Origin: Roseibacillus sp.
GTDB lineage: Bacteria > Verrucomicrobiota > Verrucomicrobiia > Verrucomicrobiales > Akkermansiaceae
Assembly: GCA_028821775.1 (NCBI GenBank)
Contig: JAPKFB010000008.1
Span: 33,897-97,896 of the forward strand
Direction: 5' to 3'
DNA: 64,000 nucleotides
The notes beneath the pieces are model-generated. The model was given only the letters and a program-made list of their open reading frames with translations. It searched no databases and was not told where the DNA came from. Positions 8,321-17,219 of this stretch are shown here, one piece after another. Every line of letters starts with the position of its first letter. The stretch's first letter is position 1. The position numbers were made by a program, and so were the translations under genes.

Positions 8321-9814
8321 ATGACTCGATTCCTGCTGCTCCTTGGCAGCATTGCGCTCTTTCACCCGCTTACGCTGGCACAGGATGCAGCCACCCCGCC
8401 CAAGAACGCTGACAACATTTATAAGTCCGTCGTTCGCATCGAAGTAGCCACCCAAGTCGCCGACTATCGCACTCCTTGGAATTCCGGCCGCTTCGGAGGA
8501 GGAACAGGATCAGGCTTTCTCATTGGCCCCAACCGCTTCCTCACGAATGCCCACGTCGTCTCCGACGCTCACCGCATCCTGATCACCAAACGCGGCTCCG
8601 CTCAGAAACATCCTGCTCGCGTGATCCACGTCGCTCACGACTGCGACCTCGCCATCCTCGAAGTGGAGGATTCGGTGCCCTTTGAAAAACTCGAGTACCT
8701 CGAACTCGGTGGAGTTCCTGCTCTCGAGAGCCAGGTGCGCGTGATCGGATATCCCGTCGGCGGCGATCGCATCTCCGTGACGCGCGGCGTGGTCTCGCGC
8801 ATCGACTTCCGCCCCTATTCTCACTCGCGGGTCGACTCTCACCTTGTGGTGCAGATTGACGCCGCCATCAACCCCGGCAACTCCGGCGGACCGGTCTTGC
8901 AGGATGGCAAGGTCGTTGGAGTCGCCTTCCAGGGACTGCGTCAGGCAGACAACACCGGCTATATGATTCCGACTCCGGTCATCAACCGCTTTCTGAAGGA
9001 CGTGGGCGACGGCAACTATGACAAGTATGTCGACCTCGGGATCACCGAGTTCCCACTCTTCAATCCGGCCATGCGCAAAGCCCTCAATGTCCCCGAAAAT
9101 GGCCTCGGGGTCATGATCGCCTCGGTCATGCCAACCGGCCCCTGCGATGGTCTCATGGAACCCGGGGACGTGCTCATCTCAATCGACGGCAGTCCGATCG
9201 ACAATGCCGGCAACATCGAAGTCCAGAGCGAGAAGGTCGTCCTTCATGAAGCGGTCGAACGCAAGTTTGCCGGCGACAAGGTGAAGCTCGAGTTCCTTCG
9301 TAGCGGAGAGAAAAAGGACCTCACGATCACCCTAAAGGCCTTTCCCCATTCGCGGATCTACGCCGTGCGCTATGGAGAACGGCCGCGCTTCATCTTCTTT
9401 GCAGGCCTCGTATTTCAGCCGCTCGACTTCAACCTCTACTCCGCTCACCAGTTTAAGAGTCCCCGCGTCCGCAAGATCTTCCAAAACTACGTGCGCGACG
9501 CGATCTTCAAGGACCGCGAGGACGTGGTGGTCCTCACCCGCGTCGAAAGCGACCACCTCACCTCCTTCATCACCGGCTTCAATGGCACCGTCTTGGACGA
9601 AATCAACGGCACGAAAGTGAAAAACCTCCAACAGGCCTATGACCTCCTTTACGCCGAGAACCATCCCGAATTCATCACCCTCAAGTGCAACGGAATCGAC
9701 CGCCCGATCGTCATTCCCTCCGCCGAAGTAGAGGCCGCCAACAAACGGATCATGCAAACCAACGGCATCTTCCGCTCCTACAATCTCGGAGACTCCCACC
9801 CTGCCGCAAAATGA
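8321..9814 (+). CDS. HtrA/Deg-type secreted serine protease with PDZ region
   Basis: 497 aa with an N-terminal signal peptide (FLLLLGSIALFHPLTLA). The trypsin-like domain has all catalytic residues: His78 in FLTNAHVVSDAH, Asp109 in HDCDLAILEVE, and Ser188 in AINPGNSGGPVLQDG. The region after ~235 contains a PDZ-like segment (GLGVMIASVMPTGPCDGLME then PGDVLISIDGSPIDNAGNI) and a second degenerate PDZ-like C-terminal part (GTVLDEINGTKVKNLQQAYD). Layout resembles the Deg proteases of plants and many bacteria, acting in the periplasm on misfolded or specific substrates. Its stop overlaps the start of the next gene (ATGA), implying coupled translation with an inactive paralogue. Confidence 0.92.
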   Translation: MTRFLLLLGSIALFHPLTLAQDAATPPKNADNIYKSVVRIEVATQVADYRTPWNSGRFGGGTGSGFLIGPNRFLTNAHVVSDAHRILITKRGSAQKHPARVIHVAHDCDLAILEVEDSVPFEKLEYLELGGVPALESQVRVIGYPVGGDRISVTRGVVSRIDFRPYSHSRVDSHLVVQIDAAINPGNSGGPVLQDGKVVGVAFQGLRQADNTGYMIPTPVINRFLKDVGDGNYDKYVDLGITEFPLFNPAMRKALNVPENGLGVMIASVMPTGPCDGLMEPGDVLISIDGSPIDNAGNIEVQSEKVVLHEAVERKFAGDKVKLEFLRSGEKKDLTITLKAFPHSRIYAVRYGERPRFIFFAGLVFQPLDFNLYSAHQFKSPRVRKIFQNYVRDAIFKDREDVVVLTRVESDHLTSFITGFNGTVLDEINGTKVKNLQQAYDLLYAENHPEFITLKCNGIDRPIVIPSAEVEAANKRIMQTNGIFRSYNLGDSHPAAK

Positions 9815-11280
9815 AACGCCCCTTTCTCTCTCTCCTCTCCTGCACTCTCGGCTTCCTCGCCACCGCACCCCACTCCCTCGCGATCGATGCGAAGGGCTTG
9901 CTGCGCGTCAACACCACGATCCAGACCTACAGCATCTCACAACCGTGGGAACTGACCCCCCCAAAACGACGTCGCGGTCTCGGGGCCGTTCTCGAGAGTG
10001 GCAAGATCCTCACCACCGCCGAGATGGCGGCAAACTCGACCTACATCGAGTTTGAATCCGCGGATGGGACCCACACCGTTCCCGCTACCGTGATCGCGAT
10101 TGACTACGAAACCAACCTCGCCCTCCTCGGCCCGGAAGAAGGCGCGAACGCAGATTGGATCCTCAAGCTGGGCACACTCAAGACCAATGGACCGGTGGGC
10201 ATCGGTGACGAAGTCGACATTTGGCAACTCGAAGACAACGGCGACGCGGTTCGCACCGTAGGCACCGTCCGCTCGGTGGACTTGCTCTCCACCTTTGCCA
10301 GCGGTCACTACTTCCTCTCCTACGAAGTGAAGGCCTCGATGCAGAGCGCCACCAGCAGCTACACTCTGCCCATCACTCTGAATGGCAACCTCCTCGGAAT
10401 CCTGACCAGCTACAACTCGAAGGATCAGATCAGCGATGTCGTCGCTCCCGAAATCGTGAAGATCTTCCTCGATGACGTGAAGGACGGAAATTACGAAGGT
10501 TTTCCCTCCCTTGGGATCGCCACCGTCCTCACCGAAGACTCCAACTTCCGCAAGTGGCTCGGCCTGAAGGATGAGCAGGGAGGTCTCTACGTGAGTCGCG
10601 TTCTCCCAGGCAGTGGCGCCGACGAAAGCGGTCTCAAGAAAGGCGACGTCATTCTCACTGTTGATGGTCATCCCATCGATCGTCGAGGCTACTACAAAGA
10701 CGAATCCTACGGGCGCCTCTTCTGGAGCCACCTCGTGCGCGGCTCAAGGAAAGTGGGTGAGAGACTCTCCCTCGTCATCCTGCGGGAAGGCAAGGAACAG
10801 ACCCTGAAAGCCGTTCTGCGCCGTCCACCTCCCAAACTCATCCCGAGCCACATGTATGACAAGGCCCCTCCCTTCCTGATCAAGGGTGGCCTCGTCTTCC
10901 AGGAACTCACTCGCTCCTACCTCGAAGCCTTCGGCAAGGAGTGGCAGAGCCGCGCACCTCTCAACCTGCTCGATGCCCTTAATAATCCCGAGGACTATGA
11001 AGAGGGGCGGGATCGCCTCGTCTTTCTCAGCCGCGTCATCCGCACCCCCGCCACCATCGGTTACGACCGGGTGGCCAACCTCATTGTGACTGAAGCCAAT
11101 GGCCAGAAAGTCACCGACATGAATTCCCTCGTGACCGCTCTCAAGGATCCCAAGGACGGATTGCACTCCATCCGCATCGACGACATCCCCTACGTGCTCT
11201 ACCTCGATCCGCAGTTGAGCGACTCGGTCGACAAGACTCTCCTTGAGCGAGGATTGCCCAGCCTGCAACGCTTGCCATAG
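9811..11280 (+). CDS. Catalytically inactive HtrA-like paralogue with PDZ domain
   Basis: 489 aa with signal peptide, start ATG overlapping the upstream stop by ATGA. The fold follows the upstream HtrA throughout, but the triad is lost: the His position is Glu71 (ILTTAEMAAN), the Asp position is Asn102 (DYETNLALL), and GNSGGP is replaced by ATSSYT (~180-185). The PDZ region is well kept (GLYVSRVLPGSGADESGLKK then GDVILTVDGHPID), with a further C-terminal PDZ-like part (VANLIVTEANGQKVTDMNS). Most likely a non-proteolytic partner, adaptor or regulator of the neighbour; that is inference. About 130 bases follow before trmO, which converges. Confidence 0.82.
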   Translation: MKRPFLSLLSCTLGFLATAPHSLAIDAKGLLRVNTTIQTYSISQPWELTPPKRRRGLGAVLESGKILTTAEMAANSTYIEFESADGTHTVPATVIAIDYETNLALLGPEEGANADWILKLGTLKTNGPVGIGDEVDIWQLEDNGDAVRTVGTVRSVDLLSTFASGHYFLSYEVKASMQSATSSYTLPITLNGNLLGILTSYNSKDQISDVVAPEIVKIFLDDVKDGNYEGFPSLGIATVLTEDSNFRKWLGLKDEQGGLYVSRVLPGSGADESGLKKGDVILTVDGHPIDRRGYYKDESYGRLFWSHLVRGSRKVGERLSLVILREGKEQTLKAVLRRPPPKLIPSHMYDKAPPFLIKGGLVFQELTRSYLEAFGKEWQSRAPLNLLDALNNPEDYEEGRDRLVFLSRVIRTPATIGYDRVANLIVTEANGQKVTDMNSLVTALKDPKDGLHSIRIDDIPYVLYLDPQLSDSVDKTLLERGLPSLQRLP

Positions 11281-11412
11281 TCAAAGCGAGGCGCACCGTC
11301 GCCCTCAGCGGCTCCGCTCTTCCTGCGTCACAATCCTCACCCGCGCGTTGGGCAGCTCGACCAGGGTGCGCCCATCGGCATGGTGGCATCGAAGGAATCC
11401 CCCACGACCGAT

Positions 11413-12108
11413 TTACTCGCTCACGATCACGATTCCCGTCACCACACACCCATCCCCCCGCACTTCCCAAGCCACGTCGCAATCAAAGACCCGCAAATAA
11501 TAGGTCCGATCCCCTTCGTGAAAGGCCGGTCGAGCATCCCACTGCAGGGTCTCCCGAATGACCGCCTGCTGGTGGGCCGGCAAATTCTCAAAGATCGCGC
11601 GCACCTCTTCCGCAATCGAGACCGCAAGGCGCGCCGGCGGCGCGGGTGCAAGACTGGCTTGGGCACCCGCGATGCAATCAGAGTAGGGGAGGTAGGGTTT
11701 CACATCGAGCACTGCGGTCCCATTGACAAGATCCACCCCCGAGAGAAGCAAGGCCGGTCCGTCACTGCACTCTCGATCGACCGCCTCCAATTTACAGCCC
11801 GAAAGGCCAAGGCGATTCGGCCGGAAGGGCGAGCGCGTCGCGAAGACTCCGACCCTCTCGTTCCCTCCCAAGCGGGGCGGTCGCACACTCAACCGCACTT
11901 CTTCCTCCTTCACTCGGTCAAAGAGAAAGACAATCCAGAGATGCGAAAACTCCACCAGCCCACGCACGGCCTCCTCCCTCCGATAGTCGGGCTCAAAGAC
12001 CAGGCGCCCCTGCGCCGACGGCACCAGACCCGACTGACGCGGAACTCCAAACTTGTCCTGATAAGGGGTCGCGACGTACGCAATCGGAGACAGGTGCAGC
12101 GCATCCAT
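11413..12108 (-). CDS. trmO: tRNA (N6-threonylcarbamoyladenosine(37)-N6)-methyltransferase TrmO (YaeB/TsaA)
   Basis: 231 aa from the ATG at 12108, which gives the family N-terminus MDALHLSPIAYVATPY; the frame is open further upstream without conservation. Diagnostic elements are GVPRQSGLVP, VEFSHLWIVFLFD, the RSPFRPNRLGLS motif of the SAM-binding barrel, LSGVDLVNGTAVLDVKPYLP, and a C-terminal lobe ending in GIVIVSE. TrmO methylates t6A37 in tRNA-Thr, improving decoding. It is divergent from the short lipoprotein frame at 12208. Confidence 0.9.
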   Translation of the reverse strand: MDALHLSPIAYVATPYQDKFGVPRQSGLVPSAQGRLVFEPDYRREEAVRGLVEFSHLWIVFLFDRVKEEEVRLSVRPPRLGGNERVGVFATRSPFRPNRLGLSGCKLEAVDRECSDGPALLLSGVDLVNGTAVLDVKPYLPYSDCIAGAQASLAPAPPARLAVSIAEEVRAIFENLPAHQQAVIRETLQWDARPAFHEGDRTYYLRVFDCDVAWEVRGDGCVVTGIVIVSE

Positions 12109-12207
12109 GCCGCACTCTAGGCCTTCCTCGTGCGCAGCCAATGCCGAAGCGCAACCACCGCGAAATTGACCTGCCCGCGCATCTCTGCACACTCCACACT
12201 CCCTGCG

Positions 12208-12510
12208 ATGCTCCGCATTTCAGTTCTGCTTCTTTCCCTTTCCCTTTCCGGTCTCATGGTCTCCTGCTCGACTCTCGATTCGGCGAGCACCGACCGCCTC
12301 CCTGTCTTCCAGGATCTTGGATTACTTCTCACCCCGTGGTCTGCGGTTCACAATCCCAAGGTTGTTCCAGCCAATCCCAACCAGGGGAGAATCGTCCAGC
12401 ATCGCCTTGGACTGCTTGTTCAAGGCAAATCGCAAGTCGTTCTCGGGCCCGTGGTCACCGCCGGTCTCCATCTGTTCGAGGAAGGCATGCCCGGCGCAAG
12501 GCGTGGCTGA
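12208..12510 (+). CDS. Putative short lipoprotein or gene remnant, unknown
   Basis: 100 aa. Begins with a convincing lipoprotein signal (MLRISVLLLSLSLSGLMVSC, Cys 20) but the remainder (PVFQDLGLLLTPWSAVHNPK, then low-conservation sequence ending MPGARRG) matches nothing I know. Another frame over 12540-12770 reads ALNAYHPGPSKGEIHLFLTE and ends GSRREWLP. That faintly resembles the AYxPxPYxGxxxLF segment of thioesterase-type hydrolases, so the 12.2-12.8 kb stretch may be the fused remains of one or two genes. No function is claimed. Confidence 0.35.
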   Translation: MLRISVLLLSLSLSGLMVSCSTLDSASTDRLPVFQDLGLLLTPWSAVHNPKVVPANPNQGRIVQHRLGLLVQGKSQVVLGPVVTAGLHLFEEGMPGARRG

Positions 12511-12823
12511 AGGGCCGCCGCCCGGGGGCCATCACAACCGAGCCAGGTCATGCCGCCGACGAAGGATCTTCTCACCCCGCGGCCTATCGAGCCAACTCCC
12601 AAGCCCTCAACGCCTACCACCCCGGCCCCTCCAAGGGAGAGATTCACCTTTTCCTGACCGAGGGCTCCGACTCGCCGGAGCTTCGGATCAAGGATGGCGG
12701 TGGGCATGTCTTGGGTGCCCAATGCAAGATCCATTCCTACCGCGGATCGCGCCGGGAGTGGCTTCCCTGAACGGCATCGGCGGTCGCCAAATTTCCTGTG
12801 CTCGATCCTGCACTTCGCAAGTC

Positions 12824-13537
12824 TTACTTCAGGACCTTCAACATGAGATCCTTGTAGTGAACAATCATTCCGGGGTCGTGGAGTTGAAGTTGGATCATGC
12901 CTCGGTGCAGGCGCTTCACCGGGTCGAGGTGTTCCGTGAATTCGGAAGCGAGTTTGCCGTTGATGAAGAACTCGAAGGTGTTGTCCTGGACGATGAGGTG
13001 CACTTCGTTCCAGTCGCTCTTCTTGATATCGGCGGCGGTCAGCGCGCCTTTGAGAGGCGTGATGGTGGGCTGGTCATCCTTGGCGATCACCAGGCGATCG
13101 CCCCGGAAACAGCGATGTTCCTTGCGCCCCGGAGTATGAAAGTCCCAAGCTCCCAAAACTTTCCCCCCGATCCCCAGGTGTCCCAGGTCGGCGTGATAAC
13201 TTTGAAACGACCGTTTTCCGGTTGGATCCTTGCGGGCGCGAATACTGATGCCGCTGTTGCCCTTCCCTGGAAAGCGGTAGCAAAGCTTGAGCTCAAAGTT
13301 GGCAAGATCCTTGTTTTCAAACACAAGATAGCCCCGCCCCTTGTCCCCTTCGCCCACGATCATTCCATCGACCACTCTCCAGGCTTTCTCCTGCACGCTG
13401 GGCATCTCCTCCCAGCCCTTGAGCGTCTTGCCGTCAAAAATCGAGACGAAGCCCTCGTCTATCTTCTCTGCGACTACCTCTCCTGACCCGGCACACGCCG
13501 CCAGGCAACAGATCGTCATGAGAAACAGGCGTTTCAT
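12824..13537 (-). CDS. DUF1080 (3-keto-disaccharide hydrolase-like) secreted protein
   Basis: 237 aa with an N-terminal signal (MKRLFLMTICCLAACAGSG; a lipobox-like LAAC gives a possible lipid anchor at Cys15). The mature domain is the DUF1080 jelly-roll: SIFDGKTLKGWEE near the start, WRVVDGMIVGEGDKGRGYL, FELKLCYRFPGKGNSGISIR, DWNEVHLIVQDNTFEFFING, and HRGMIQLQLHDPG. Family knowledge links these laminarinase-like folds to carbohydrate binding or 3-keto-glycoside hydrolysis, abundant in Verrucomicrobia and Planctomycetes. A second, distinct member is at 32.9 kb. Confidence 0.88.
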   Translation of the reverse strand: MKRLFLMTICCLAACAGSGEVVAEKIDEGFVSIFDGKTLKGWEEMPSVQEKAWRVVDGMIVGEGDKGRGYLVFENKDLANFELKLCYRFPGKGNSGISIRARKDPTGKRSFQSYHADLGHLGIGGKVLGAWDFHTPGRKEHRCFRGDRLVIAKDDQPTITPLKGALTAADIKKSDWNEVHLIVQDNTFEFFINGKLASEFTEHLDPVKRLHRGMIQLQLHDPGMIVHYKDLMLKVLK

Positions 13538-13882
13538 GCTTCTTACGAGGAGACAATGATCACGATGAGAGTCAAGTTGAACCTTCCCGAGTCACGCGAA
13601 TGCTCGGGCCCGTTTGGCTCGAGCCGACAGCTCCGCGCGCAGGAGAGCGGAGTGCTGGCAAGACGCCGAAAGGCCATCAATTGGGACCTCCTCGACGCTT
13701 CGGGAACGCAGCCTGCACTTCATTCCCCAAGCGATCATCCGTTGCATCGATCCTGACTGAGCACTAGCAACTGCTCGTGCGTCATCGACTTTACCACTGG
13801 CCAGAACAAGACCGCTCCGAAGGCAAGCAACGGCAAGAGGGGTCCTTGGCGCAGAAACCCCAGGTGGCTCCCAAGGGTGAGT
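13538..13882. other. Intergenic stretch without a supported gene
   Basis: 345 bases between the DUF1080 gene and the end of galE. A minus-strand open stretch reads LPLLAFGAVLFWPVVKSM, which looks like a membrane helix, but it has no start or length to support a gene. Confidence 0.3.
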
Positions 13883-14869
13883 TCAAGCTTCCTTTCCGAG
13901 AAAGTGCCGCTGTTCCCATCCCCATGCATGATCGAGGATCATGTCGAGGGCTCCAAACTTAGGTTCCCAACCAAGCACTTCTCGAGCTTGCGTGGAGTCT
14001 GCCACCAGGACTGGGGGATCACCCTCCCGCCGGTCGCCATGCACGATCTCGATCTTCCTCCCAGTCGCACGCTCCGCCGCGTCAATCACTTCCCGCACGC
14101 TGAAGCCGCGGCCATTGCCCAGGTTGAACCGACCGCTCTGCCCTCCCTCCTCCAGATACTTGATCGCAAGCAGGTGGGCCTGACTGAGATCTTCCACGTG
14201 AACGTAGTCGCGAATACATGTTCCGTCAGCAGTCTCGTAGTCATCCCCGAAAATCGAAATGTGTTCCTGCCTCCCGGAAGCGGCCTGTAGCACCAGGGGA
14301 ATGAGGTGGGTCTCGGGATCATGGCACTCCCCGGTCCGGCCCCCGGGGTCGGCTCCGGCGGCATTGAAATAGCGGAGACACACGCTCTTCAGACCGTAGG
14401 CGTGATCATAGTCGTCGAGAATCTGCTCAACCATCCACTTTGTTCGTCCGTAGGGATTGATCGGCTGCTTGGGATGCATCTCATCAATGGGGGTATACTC
14501 CGGAGTTCCAAAAATCGCTGCGGTGGAGGAAAAAATGAAGTTCTTGATCTCGTGGGCCACCATGCAGTCCAAGAGGCTCTGGGTCGCGTGCACATTGTTC
14601 TGATAGTATTTGGCAGGATTCACGACCGACTCGCCCACTTCAATGAAGGCCGCGAAATGCATGACCGCAGAAATGTTGCGGGAGCTGAAGAGGGCACTCA
14701 ACAATGCCACGTCATCCAAGCGGCCCTCCACCAGCTCGAAGCCCTCAACAGACTCCCTGCGCCCGGATGATAAGTCGTCCAGGATCACAAATTCTATCTC
14801 CTGCTGCGCGAGCAGCAAACTCATGTGCGAGCCGATATAACCAGCGCCCCCTACTACCAGTATTGCCAT
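13883..14869 (-). CDS. galE: UDP-glucose 4-epimerase GalE
   Basis: 328 aa from the ATG at 14869 (MAILVVGGAGYIGSHM); the open frame reaches further up but this start gives the standard N-terminal NAD-binding GGAGYIGSH. Other markers are LDDLSSGRRESV, FSSTAAIFG (catalytic Ser/Thr segment), the YGRTK motif (Tyr-x-x-x-Lys), SVCLRYFNAAGAD, and RDYVHVEDLSQAHLLA. It interconverts UDP-glucose and UDP-galactose for exopolysaccharide or galactose metabolism. It is monocistronic; the ~600 bases upstream contain a gene wreck and an AT-rich tract. Confidence 0.96.
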   Translation of the reverse strand: MAILVVGGAGYIGSHMSLLLAQQEIEFVILDDLSSGRRESVEGFELVEGRLDDVALLSALFSSRNISAVMHFAAFIEVGESVVNPAKYYQNNVHATQSLLDCMVAHEIKNFIFSSTAAIFGTPEYTPIDEMHPKQPINPYGRTKWMVEQILDDYDHAYGLKSVCLRYFNAAGADPGGRTGECHDPETHLIPLVLQAASGRQEHISIFGDDYETADGTCIRDYVHVEDLSQAHLLAIKYLEEGGQSGRFNLGNGRGFSVREVIDAAERATGRKIEIVHGDRREGDPPVLVADSTQAREVLGWEPKFGALDMILDHAWGWEQRHFLGKEA

Positions 14870-15149
14870 GTTCCGATTCGTTTCGTGCGAGTTACACGGG
14901 GGTCCAGTCATCCGCAACACCCCGAGGTCGGGGCACCCGAATCCTCTCCCAACGCCCCCAATAACTCGGCAAGGTAGGCCCTGAGAAGACAGCAATCGGA
15001 TCGCCCGAAATCAATCATCTCAAAGCCGGGCGTCATCGTCAAGAATGCCAAAGTCACAACCGACTCCCTTCTTGTTAATTAATATTAATTTAATTAAATG
15101 ATATTCCCGCGCAAGCCTTCGGAAAATGGAGTTGGGGCCATGATCTTCG

Positions 15150-15410
15150 AGGGTTGCCTTCGCACAGCCCTGAGTCCTGCGCCCCCGTGGCAAAGAGCGG
15201 CTTCGATTTCATGATGAGCGGCCATCCTCACGGCGGTCAGATTTTCCTGCCTGGCGGACTACCCATCATCCGCAACGGCAACTGACCCCCAGCATGCTCT
15301 CAGGTCCCTGGGCTTACGCCGGCCTGACTGGCTACCCTTCGCGTGGAACAGGTGGTTGTGGAGTCCCCGAGAGATACTTCTGTCCGCCCGAGATTACGAT
15401 TTCCCGAATG
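15150..15410 (+). pseudogene. Metallophosphoesterase C-terminal remnant with frameshift
   Basis: Plus strand from 15163 reads HSPESCAPVAKSGFDFMMSG then HPHGGQIFLPGGLPIIRNGN, the classic GHxHGGQ metal-binding block of calcineurin-like phosphoesterases (usual form SGHTHGGQI). A TGA at 15283-15285 interrupts it. In another frame, from about 15290, the sequence continues MLSGPWAYAGLTGYPSRGTG, CGVPERYFCPPEITI, matching the family's C-terminal GxxxYTSxGxG...RFNCPPEIT pattern. The N-terminal two thirds with the first metal ligands are absent. A dead 3' fragment, preceded by a very AT-rich tract at ~15075-15100. Confidence 0.72.
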
Positions 15411-15470
15411 GGGCGTAAGGCCCTAATCGGGGGCGTCGGTCCATCCGCCCCAGCTTGAACTCTCCAGGGC

Positions 15471-15827
15471 CTAATTCACCGTTTTCATGGGCGGCTTGAA
15501 CGCCAAGATCGCCCAGCCAACCAAAAACGAAACTCCACCCAAGGGCGCAATCATTCCCAGCTTGGTGATGTTGGTGAGGGAGAGCATGTAGAGTGAGCCC
15601 GAGAAGAGAATCACGCCGATCACGAACACATAGGCCACAACCTTGGGTGGTTTTGGGAAAAGACCGATCAGGAGCAACGCGAGCGCGTGAACAAGGTGGT
15701 AAAATACAGCGGTCTCCCAAATATCCACTCGCCCATTGGCCTCCAAGGTTTCCTCAAGCAGGTGGGCACCGAAGGCACCAAGAGCTACTCCGATGAATCC
15801 AGTCACTGCGGCAACGCGGAGAATCAT
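15471..15827 (-). CDS. DUF423 family membrane protein
   Basis: 118 aa with four hydrophobic segments, starting with ILRVAAVTGFIGVALGAFGA and containing the family's HLLEETL, FYHLVHALALLLIGLF, ILFSGSLYMLSLTNI and GMIAPLGGVSFLVGWAILAF. Members (E. coli YgdD) are small inner-membrane proteins of unknown function. Monocistronic here. Confidence 0.9.
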   Translation of the reverse strand: MILRVAAVTGFIGVALGAFGAHLLEETLEANGRVDIWETAVFYHLVHALALLLIGLFPKPPKVVAYVFVIGVILFSGSLYMLSLTNITKLGMIAPLGGVSFLVGWAILAFKPPMKTVN

Positions 15828-16020
15828 GTCAGGAAGGTCTCAATCGAGTCGCAGTCTACCCGACTCCCATTGCCGTTCCTCTCGGCATCGCATGGAACAT
15901 CCTGATCGATCGAATTATCGGCTATCACAAAACTCATCTTCCTCTCACTCCGCGCGCCCTTCCACTCGCTTCAAAACGCCAACCTTCCACCGAGCTTTCT
16001 CAAGAAAGAGGGCTCTCATC

Positions 16021-16491
16021 CTAGAGGTCTTTGAGAGGAAGGAGCGGGTGAATCGCCCCTCTAATGGTGTTCTCACGAATATCGTTTGGAGATGTTCGAA
16101 GGGGCCGAAAGGACTCACTGTGAGTATCGACTCTAAACTGGAGTTCGTTCAGATCTCGATTTGTTTCCGCCAGCTGGTCCTGAAGGTTTTCGTTCACACC
16201 ATGCAGATTCTGATTCTCGGATTTCAACTCCTGCAGTCGCGCGAGGATCTCCTCAAGGGCATGGAGTGTTGTTTCCTCCTCTCTCTGCTCACTCTGAGAA
16301 TGAAGCGTGGGACCACGACCCACCGCAGTGGGAATGATCCCTGATCTCCGTTCCGCTCCACCCTGCATCCAATCCCCTCCTTCGGTGAGATCCTCTGCGC
16401 CTGAAACATGGAGCGAATGAATGGCAACTGCACCACACATGAGGCCAAGCGCGACACCACTGGCCACTAATTGGAATAGAGCAAATTTCAT
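16021..16491 (-). CDS. Membrane-anchored coiled-coil protein at the end of the pilus locus
   Basis: 156 aa. N-terminal hydrophobic segment (FALFQLVASGVALGLMCGAV) serving as signal anchor, a polar stretch, then a clear heptad-rich coiled coil (~residues 72-130: LEEILARLQELKSENQNLHG, LQDQLAETNRDLNELQFRV). No named family. Its start overlaps the stop of the upstream gene by ATGA, so it is translationally coupled as the last gene of the pilus run. A structural or assembly role in the envelope is inferred from context only. Confidence 0.6.
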   Translation of the reverse strand: MKFALFQLVASGVALGLMCGAVAIHSLHVSGAEDLTEGGDWMQGGAERRSGIIPTAVGRGPTLHSQSEQREEETTLHALEEILARLQELKSENQNLHGVNENLQDQLAETNRDLNELQFRVDTHSESFRPLRTSPNDIRENTIRGAIHPLLPLKDL

Positions 16492-17204
16492 GGTTTCAAT
16501 TTTGGAGAATTGCGCCCGCTTCCGGCCAAAGAAAAATCGGCCATGACTGAGGCTCTAACCTGATAGTCTTCCTGATCACTACGTCCCTCGGAGAGCTCTG
16601 ATCTTGGGACTCTCCCCTCACCCTTCATGGGCTCCTGGACCACTGCCTCCTCGATCGCGACTCCGGGATGGGCCGCAGCGGGATCTCTTTCAACAGGCTC
16701 CTTCGGAGACGGCCTTTCTCCTCCTGTTTCTCCCGCCACGAATGGTCGGAAAAGGGCGGGGCCCTTGCGCCGAACGACAAGCGGTCGGAGTGTTTCACCG
16801 GCCCCCTCACTGGTCTCCGAATCGACCTCCCCAGTGAGCGCGGAATCCCCCGGAAGACTCGCGCCGGCAGGATCCAGGTTTCCGCGGAGTCCCGCGGTCG
16901 GCGCCGAAAGGTCTCCCTGAATCCGTTCCGGTACTACCTCCTGGATTGCGGGCTGCGCCTCCATGTGTTGTCGGTTGTCAGGTGAAGATAAAAAGACCGG
17001 CTTCGTCACATACATCCAGCAAAACACTCCGGCCAGGATAGTGCTCAGCAACATCAGGGCAGGGTAGCAGCGATACATCCCGCAACGCGGACAAGTGCAT
17101 TGCGAGCGCTCCCCTTGCACACCCTCAACACTCTCCGGTGCTTTCGAAGGAACAACGGGTTTCTCACTGTCCAACGGACTAAGAGATGAAACGCTTTGGC
17201 TCAT
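16488..17204 (-). CDS. Single-pass membrane protein with N-terminal Cys cluster, pilus locus
   Basis: 238 aa. A cytoplasmic N-terminus carries Cys36, Cys38, Cys41 and Cys46 (CTCPRCGMYRC), resembling a zinc knuckle. One membrane helix follows (PALMLLSTILAGVFCWMYV, ~48-66) and then a long, low-complexity, Pro/Glu/Gly-rich outer part with no predicted domain. Gene order and ATGA coupling to the coiled-coil gene place it in the pilus operon. Function unknown; a bitopic connector is one possibility. Confidence 0.6.
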   Translation of the reverse strand: MSQSVSSLSPLDSEKPVVPSKAPESVEGVQGERSQCTCPRCGMYRCYPALMLLSTILAGVFCWMYVTKPVFLSSPDNRQHMEAQPAIQEVVPERIQGDLSAPTAGLRGNLDPAGASLPGDSALTGEVDSETSEGAGETLRPLVVRRKGPALFRPFVAGETGGERPSPKEPVERDPAAAHPGVAIEEAVVQEPMKGEGRVPRSELSEGRSDQEDYQVRASVMADFSLAGSGRNSPKLKP

Positions 17205-17219
17205 AAAATTGGAAAAGGA

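Noticed and set aside
13735..13929. 64-codon minus frame with a hydrophobic stretch after galE
   Set aside because: Overlaps the galE 3' end, too short and without a start context.
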